Shown piece by piece: positions 60,333 to 64,000 of a stretch of DNA of 64,000 bases. The notes beneath the pieces were generated by a model that worked only from the letters and a program-made list of their open reading frames with translations, had not been told where the DNA came from and ran no database searches. The stretch is from the NCBI RefSeq assembly GCF_024519465.1, contig NZ_JALJRW010000009.1, positions 1-64,000 of the forward strand, written 5' to 3'. The stretch is from Stenotrophomonas sp. Ste86. GTDB lineage: Bacteria; Pseudomonadota; Gammaproteobacteria; Xanthomonadales; Xanthomonadaceae. The stretch's first letter is position 1; each line of letters begins with the position of its first letter. The position numbers and the translations under genes were made by a program.

Positions 60333-61020
60333 TGCTGGATTCCGTGCCGATCAGGCCCAGCCGATAGCCGACGCGTGGCAAGGTATGGATCAACTTCTGC
60401 GCGGAGGCGCCATCCACGCTGCGGCGCAGTTCGTAGACGTGCGAACGCAGCAGGTCGCCATCGGGCGGCTCATCGCCCCACAGGGCGAACTCCAGCTGCT
60501 GGCGGGTCACCGCCGCGGGACTGGCACGCATCAGCACTTCCAGCAGCTTGCGGCAGGCCGGGTACAAGTGCAGCACCTTGCCGTCGCGATAGGCCTCCAG
60601 CGTGGCCAGATCCAGCTTGAGGTCGGCCACTTCCAACACCTTGCGCGGATTGCGCCCATGCGCGCGCACCATCAGCGCTTCCAGGCGCACTTCCAGTTCG
60701 GGCAGTGCGAAGGGCTTGGTCAGGTAGTCGTCGGCACCGGCCCGGAAGCCGGCGATCTTGTCGGGCAGCTCATCGCGCGCGGTGAGCATGATTACCGGCA
60801 CTTCCGAGCCGTGCTCGGCACGCAGCCGGCGCAGGACTTCCGGGCCCTCCATGCGCGGCAGCATCCAGTCCAGGATGACGACGTCGTAGGCATGGCTGAC
60901 CGCCAGGTGCAGGCCGGTGACGCCGTCGGGCGCGACATCCAGCACGTGGCCCAGCGATTCGAAATAGTCGAACAGGTTGGCGACCAGCTGGCGGTTGTCT
61001 TCAATGACCAGGAGCCGCAT
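60319..61020 (-). CDS. OmpR-family response regulator, ColR-like
   Basis: A 233-residue regulator. The receiver (about 1-120) has the acidic pair EDN at 7-9, phosphoacceptor Asp in VILDWMLP (about 51) and Lys in LTKPF (about 101); the winged-helix DNA-binding domain occupies about 125-225 (QLEFALWGDEPPDGDLLRSHVYELRRS). It is the first gene of the regulator-kinase operon and is divergent from the glycosyltransferase gene, which it probably controls. An inverted repeat lies in the shared gap (61038-61062). Confidence 0.92.
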   Translation of the reverse strand: MRLLVIEDNRQLVANLFDYFESLGHVLDVAPDGVTGLHLAVSHAYDVVILDWMLPRMEGPEVLRRLRAEHGSEVPVIMLTARDELPDKIAGFRAGADDYLTKPFALPELEVRLEALMVRAHGRNPRKVLEVADLKLDLATLEAYRDGKVLHLYPACRKLLEVLMRASPAAVTRQQLEFALWGDEPPDGDLLRSHVYELRRSVDGASAQKLIHTLPRVGYRLGLIGTESSNETA

Positions 61021-61037
61021 GGCAGACTCTCGTGAAC

Positions 61038-61062
61038 GGATCGGGGCATGGTAGCCCGATCC
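61038..61062. promoter_or_regulatory. Palindrome in the regulator / glycosyltransferase divergent gap
   Basis: GGATCGGG (61038-61045) and CCCGATCC (61055-61062) form a perfect 8-bp inverted repeat with a 9-bp spacer, 18 bp upstream of the response-regulator start codon. In this 130-bp divergent gap it may be an operator; a hairpin in the regulator leader is the alternative. Confidence 0.4.
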
Positions 61063-61150
61063 ATGTCGGAATCCGGTCGCAATGGGCCGGTTTCGACGCT
61101 TTTCCCACGCTGTCGGGGAGACAGTGGCGGTTTAGCCGAAGAGTGCCGAC

Positions 61151-62866
61151 ATGCCCGACGCAACGTTGCTGCGCCATCGCTGGCCGATCCTGGTCTGCGT
61201 GGGCATCGTGCTGGCCCTGCTGGCCGGTATCGGCATGCGCCAACCCTCCCCGCCCGACGAGCCGCGCTTCGTGCTGGCCGCGCGTGCGATGGTGGACAGC
61301 GGCAACTGGCTGCTGCCGCATCGGGGCAGCGAGCTGTACGCCGAGAAGCCGCCGGTGTTCATGTGGATGCAGGCCGCCAGCCACACCGTGTTTGGCGGCT
61401 GGAACCTGGCCTTCCTGGTGCCCTCGCTGCTGGCCGGCCTGCTGACCCTGTGGCTGACCTGGGATCTGGCGCGACGGCTGTGGAACCGGCGGGTCGCGTG
61501 GTGGGCGGTGCTCGCATTGTTCAGCTGCCTGCAGTTCGGCCTGATGGCCAAGCGTGCGCAGATCGACATGGTGCTGGTGGCGATGACGACGCTGGCGATG
61601 TGGGGCCTGCTGCGCCACCTGCTGGAGGGTCGCAACCTGGGCGCGCTGTGGCTGGCCGGTTTCGCCGCCGGGCTGGGCACGGTGACCAAGGGCGTGGGCT
61701 TCCTGCCGCTGCTGGTGCTGCTGCCGTGGGCGCTGTGGCGCTGGCGCAGCCGCGATCAGCCGCGCCCGCCTGGCGCGGCAAGCGCGCGCAGCCTGTGGTG
61801 GCTGCTGCCGGCCTTCCTGCTCGGCACGGCCGTATGGCTGGCGCCGTTGGGTATCGCGTTGTTGAACGATCCCGAGCCGAGCCTCCAGGCCTACGCACGC
61901 GAGCTGTTGTTCAAGCAGACCGGCACCCGCTATGCCAACGCCTGGCACCACGTGCAGCCGGCCTGGTACTACCTGCAGGTGATCGCCACGTTGTGGCTGC
62001 CGGGCAGCCTGCTGCTGCCCGCGCTGCTGCCCGCCTGGTGGCGGCGCCTCAAGCGCCTGGACGGCCGTTACTGGCTGCTGCTGGGCTGGTCGTTGCTGGT
62101 ACTGGTGTTCTTCAGCGCCAGTCCCGGCAAGCGCGAGGTCTACATCTTCCCGATGCTGCCGCTGCTGTGCGTGGCTGCCGCGCCGTTGCTGCCGGGGCTC
62201 TTGCGTAGGACGGGTACCCGCTGGCTGCTGCTGGCCTACGTCGCCCTGCTCGCCGTGGCCGCGCTGTACATCGGCACGCAACTGCTCAGTGGCAGTGCGT
62301 GGGCACACGCGCAGCTGGCACGGCGCGAGATGCCCGCCAGCCTGCTGCCGCTGCTCGGCAGCTGGATGCTGGGTTTCGGGGGGGTGCTGATCGGCGTGAT
62401 GGCCTGGCTGCGCCAGCGCCGCGCGGGTGCGCTGGTGGTGATCACGTCATTCCTGCTGTGGAATCTGTACGGCTGGGGGCTGATGCCCGCGCTGGATCCC
62501 TACAGTTCGGCATCGGCACTGATGCAGCGGGTCGGCCAGCGGATCGGTCCGGATGGGGAGCTGGGCCTGCTGGCCTGGCGCGAACAGAACCTGCTGCAGG
62601 CCGATCGCAAGGTTGCCGAGTTCGGCTTCAAGCGGCCATGGGACGAGCAGTGGCAGGATGCCGGTCCCTGGCTCGCACTGGCACCACGGACGCGCTGGCT
62701 GCTGGTGCTGGACGAGGCGATGAGCCCCTGCGTGGACCGCGCGCAGGTGATCGACATCGGCAGCAGCAATCGCAACCGCTGGAAACTGGTGCCCGGCACC
62801 GCGTGGCGTGTCGATTGCCATTCGCATCTGCAGGGTGATGCGGTGTCGACAGACGAGCCGGACTGA
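61151..62866 (+). CDS. ArnT/PMT-like glycosyltransferase (GT39/83 type)
   Basis: A 571-residue membrane glycosyltransferase with about 12 hydrophobic segments. The first periplasmic loop carries DEPRF (about 36) and YAEKPPVFMWM (about 63-73), the motif pair of ArnT and related PMT_2 enzymes that use undecaprenyl-phosphate sugars. It probably adds a sugar to lipid A or another envelope acceptor. The ATG at 61151 directly precedes the first helix. It is the first gene of a row with the PAP2 phosphatase and a phosphoethanolamine transferase, divergent from the two-component genes. Confidence 0.88.
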   Translation: MPDATLLRHRWPILVCVGIVLALLAGIGMRQPSPPDEPRFVLAARAMVDSGNWLLPHRGSELYAEKPPVFMWMQAASHTVFGGWNLAFLVPSLLAGLLTLWLTWDLARRLWNRRVAWWAVLALFSCLQFGLMAKRAQIDMVLVAMTTLAMWGLLRHLLEGRNLGALWLAGFAAGLGTVTKGVGFLPLLVLLPWALWRWRSRDQPRPPGAASARSLWWLLPAFLLGTAVWLAPLGIALLNDPEPSLQAYARELLFKQTGTRYANAWHHVQPAWYYLQVIATLWLPGSLLLPALLPAWWRRLKRLDGRYWLLLGWSLLVLVFFSASPGKREVYIFPMLPLLCVAAAPLLPGLLRRTGTRWLLLAYVALLAVAALYIGTQLLSGSAWAHAQLARREMPASLLPLLGSWMLGFGGVLIGVMAWLRQRRAGALVVITSFLLWNLYGWGLMPALDPYSSASALMQRVGQRIGPDGELGLLAWREQNLLQADRKVAEFGFKRPWDEQWQDAGPWLALAPRTRWLLVLDEAMSPCVDRAQVIDIGSSNRNRWKLVPGTAWRVDCHSHLQGDAVSTDEPD

Positions 62867-62945
62867 ATGGCAGGCCTGCACAGGGCCCCCATTTAACCTG
62901 TGTCCAACATCGCTCCGACTGCTCTCCGACACGCCGCTGACGACC

Positions 62946-63752
62946 ATGGCCGCGAATCAATTCGCCTTTGAATCGCCCATGCCCTCAGCGTCCGCCGTTC
63001 CTGTCGCCCTTTCCCACGTGGCCCCCTCCCCGGTCGCGCAGTTCCTGCGCGGCCATCTGTGGTTGCCGCTGCTGGCAACCCTGGCGGCCAGCGCGCTGTT
63101 GATGGGCTTCGGCGGCGACCAATGGCTGGCCGACCAGTTCTATCGACTCGAAGGTCATCATTGGGCCCTGCAGAACGCCTGGGTCACCAGCCATCTGGTG
63201 CACAAGGTCGGCAAGTGGACGAGCACGGCAGCAGCGCTGGCAGCGATCGTGCTGTGCACGCATGCCTGGCGCAGCGAACGCGCCGCCGCGTGGCGCTGGC
63301 CACTGCTGTATCTGGTGCTGGCGGTGGCGCTGGGCACCGGGGTGGTGTCGCTGCTCAAGTCGGTGACCAACATGGATTGCCCCTGGGACCTGGCCCGCTA
63401 CGGCGGTGCGCGGGAGTACATCGGCCTGTTCGCTTCACGGCCGCACGACATGCCCCGTGGCATCTGTTTTCCTGCCGGCCATTCGAGCGCGGGATACGCA
63501 TGGATCAGTCTGTACTTCTTCGCCCTGATGGTGCGACCGGCCTGGCGCTGGCGCGGGCTGGCGGTCGGGTTGGTGGCGGGCGGGGTATTCGGGCTGTCCC
63601 AGCAGCTACGCGGCGCGCACTTCCTGTCCCATGATCTGTGGACGCTGGCCACCTGCTGGCTGGTGTCGCTGCTGTTGTATCTGGCGGTGCAGCCGCTGCT
63701 GAAACGATCGCGCAGTACCCAACCGGCACTGCCACAGGGAGAGCGGGCATGA
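62946..63752 (+). CDS. PAP2-family membrane phosphatase
   Basis: A 268-residue inner-membrane protein with about six helices. The three PAP2 motifs are present in modified form: KSVTNMDCPWDL for motif 1, PAGHSSAG for motif 2 and RGAHFLSHDLW for motif 3, which supplies the catalytic His/Asp pair. It dephosphorylates lipids in the periplasm, perhaps undecaprenyl diphosphate or diacylglycerol/lipid A species. ATG 62946 was chosen; ATG 62979 is possible. Its stop overlaps the next start by 4 bp (ATGA). Confidence 0.88.
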   Translation: MAANQFAFESPMPSASAVPVALSHVAPSPVAQFLRGHLWLPLLATLAASALLMGFGGDQWLADQFYRLEGHHWALQNAWVTSHLVHKVGKWTSTAAALAAIVLCTHAWRSERAAAWRWPLLYLVLAVALGTGVVSLLKSVTNMDCPWDLARYGGAREYIGLFASRPHDMPRGICFPAGHSSAGYAWISLYFFALMVRPAWRWRGLAVGLVAGGVFGLSQQLRGAHFLSHDLWTLATCWLVSLLLYLAVQPLLKRSRSTQPALPQGERA

Positions 63753-64000
63753 GTGCATCGGTACCCCGCACGACACGGTTCGTGGAGCTGGCACGCTGGC
63801 GCAGCTGGCGGCCGCAGCTGTCCACCGAAGCGCTGATCGCGCTCACCAGCCTGTTCTTCGCGGTGGCCTGCAATGGCCTGTTCTGGCACAGCGCCATGGC
63901 CACCCATCCGGGCAGCATCCGCTTTGCGATCTCGCTGCTGCTGTTCCTGGTGGGCGCCCACTGCCTGCTGATGGGTCTGCTGGTGTGGCGCTGGAATGCC
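63749..64000 (+). CDS. Phosphoethanolamine-lipid A transferase, N-terminal part (EptA-like)
   Basis: The first 84 residues of a gene cut by the window edge. They read RPQLSTEALIALTSLFFAVACNGLFWH and then a helix FAISLLLFLVGAHCLLMGLLVW, matching the N-terminal membrane domain of EptA/MCR-type transferases. The catalytic sulfatase-like domain lies outside the window. Overlap of its ATG with the PAP2 stop (ATGA) makes it part of the same transcript. It should add phosphoethanolamine to lipid A and thereby raise polymyxin tolerance. Confidence 0.7.
   Translation, partial: MSASVPRTTRFVELARWRSWRPQLSTEALIALTSLFFAVACNGLFWHSAMATHPGSIRFAISLLLFLVGAHCLLMGLLVWRWNA

Overview
The window is a high-GC, gene-dense stretch of a chromosome from the Xanthomonadaceae, most likely Stenotrophomonas. 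Three things point there. Many intergenic hairpins begin or end in GTAG/CTAC, as in the SMAG-type REP elements known from S. maltophilia. The block rpoE-rseA-deg-lepA-lepB-DUF4845-rnc-era-recO has the order usual in this family. Several proteins (DUF3297, the RluF-like protein, the 365-aa amino-acid dehydrogenase) look typical of the group. I saw no tRNA, rRNA, CRISPR array, integrase, transposase or prophage; the region reads as core chromosome whose gaps hold REP-like DNA.

Layout. 0-6 kb: DUF proteins, a Na+/H+ antiporter, and a DoxX / DODA-type dioxygenase / esterase operon divergent from a LysR regulator. 6-17 kb: an EAL c-di-GMP phosphodiesterase, an M13 lipoprotein peptidase, an unusual RluF-like protein, a phospholipase-D/cardiolipin-synthase-like enzyme, an HDOD protein and a leucine-dehydrogenase-type enzyme with an attenuator-like leader. 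17-23 kb: a subtilisin autotransporter with a lipobox, a thiolase and two alanine-rich lipoproteins. 23-30 kb: aidB divergent from a tight four-gene DNA-repair operon (SNM1-like exonuclease, ATP-dependent ligase, Lhr-type helicase, metallophosphoesterase). 30-37 kb: a flavin monooxygenase, a cold-shock gene, nagZ-hpt-MTI phosphorylase, a FrnE-like thioredoxin-fold protein and a CYTH protein. 37-49 kb: rlmD, a receiver-Hpt protein, a 36-bp x 8 hairpin array, then the recO-to-rpoE block read on the minus strand. 49-59 kb: a FadB/FadJ-like bifunctional enzyme, two pirins, an aquaporin, cstA-ybdD and a DUF819 membrane protein. 59-64 kb: a two-component system (ColRS-like by inference) divergent from a glycosyltransferase / PAP2 phosphatase / phosphoethanolamine-transferase row that probably remodels lipid A; the last gene runs off the window.

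How the parts work together. The envelope is the main theme: the sigma-E unit (with a recognisable sigma-E-type promoter ahead of rpoE), signal peptidase, periplasmic protease, lipoproteins, an autotransporter and the lipid A row. The second theme is nucleic-acid repair and maturation: the ligase/helicase/nuclease operon beside aidB, plus recO, rnc, era and rlmD. The features most worth follow-up are the repair operon paired with aidB, the RluF-like protein whose catalytic motifs are altered, the tandem hairpin arrays, a perfect 27-bp inverted repeat near 51.1 kb, and the orphan terminator in the dehydrogenase leader.
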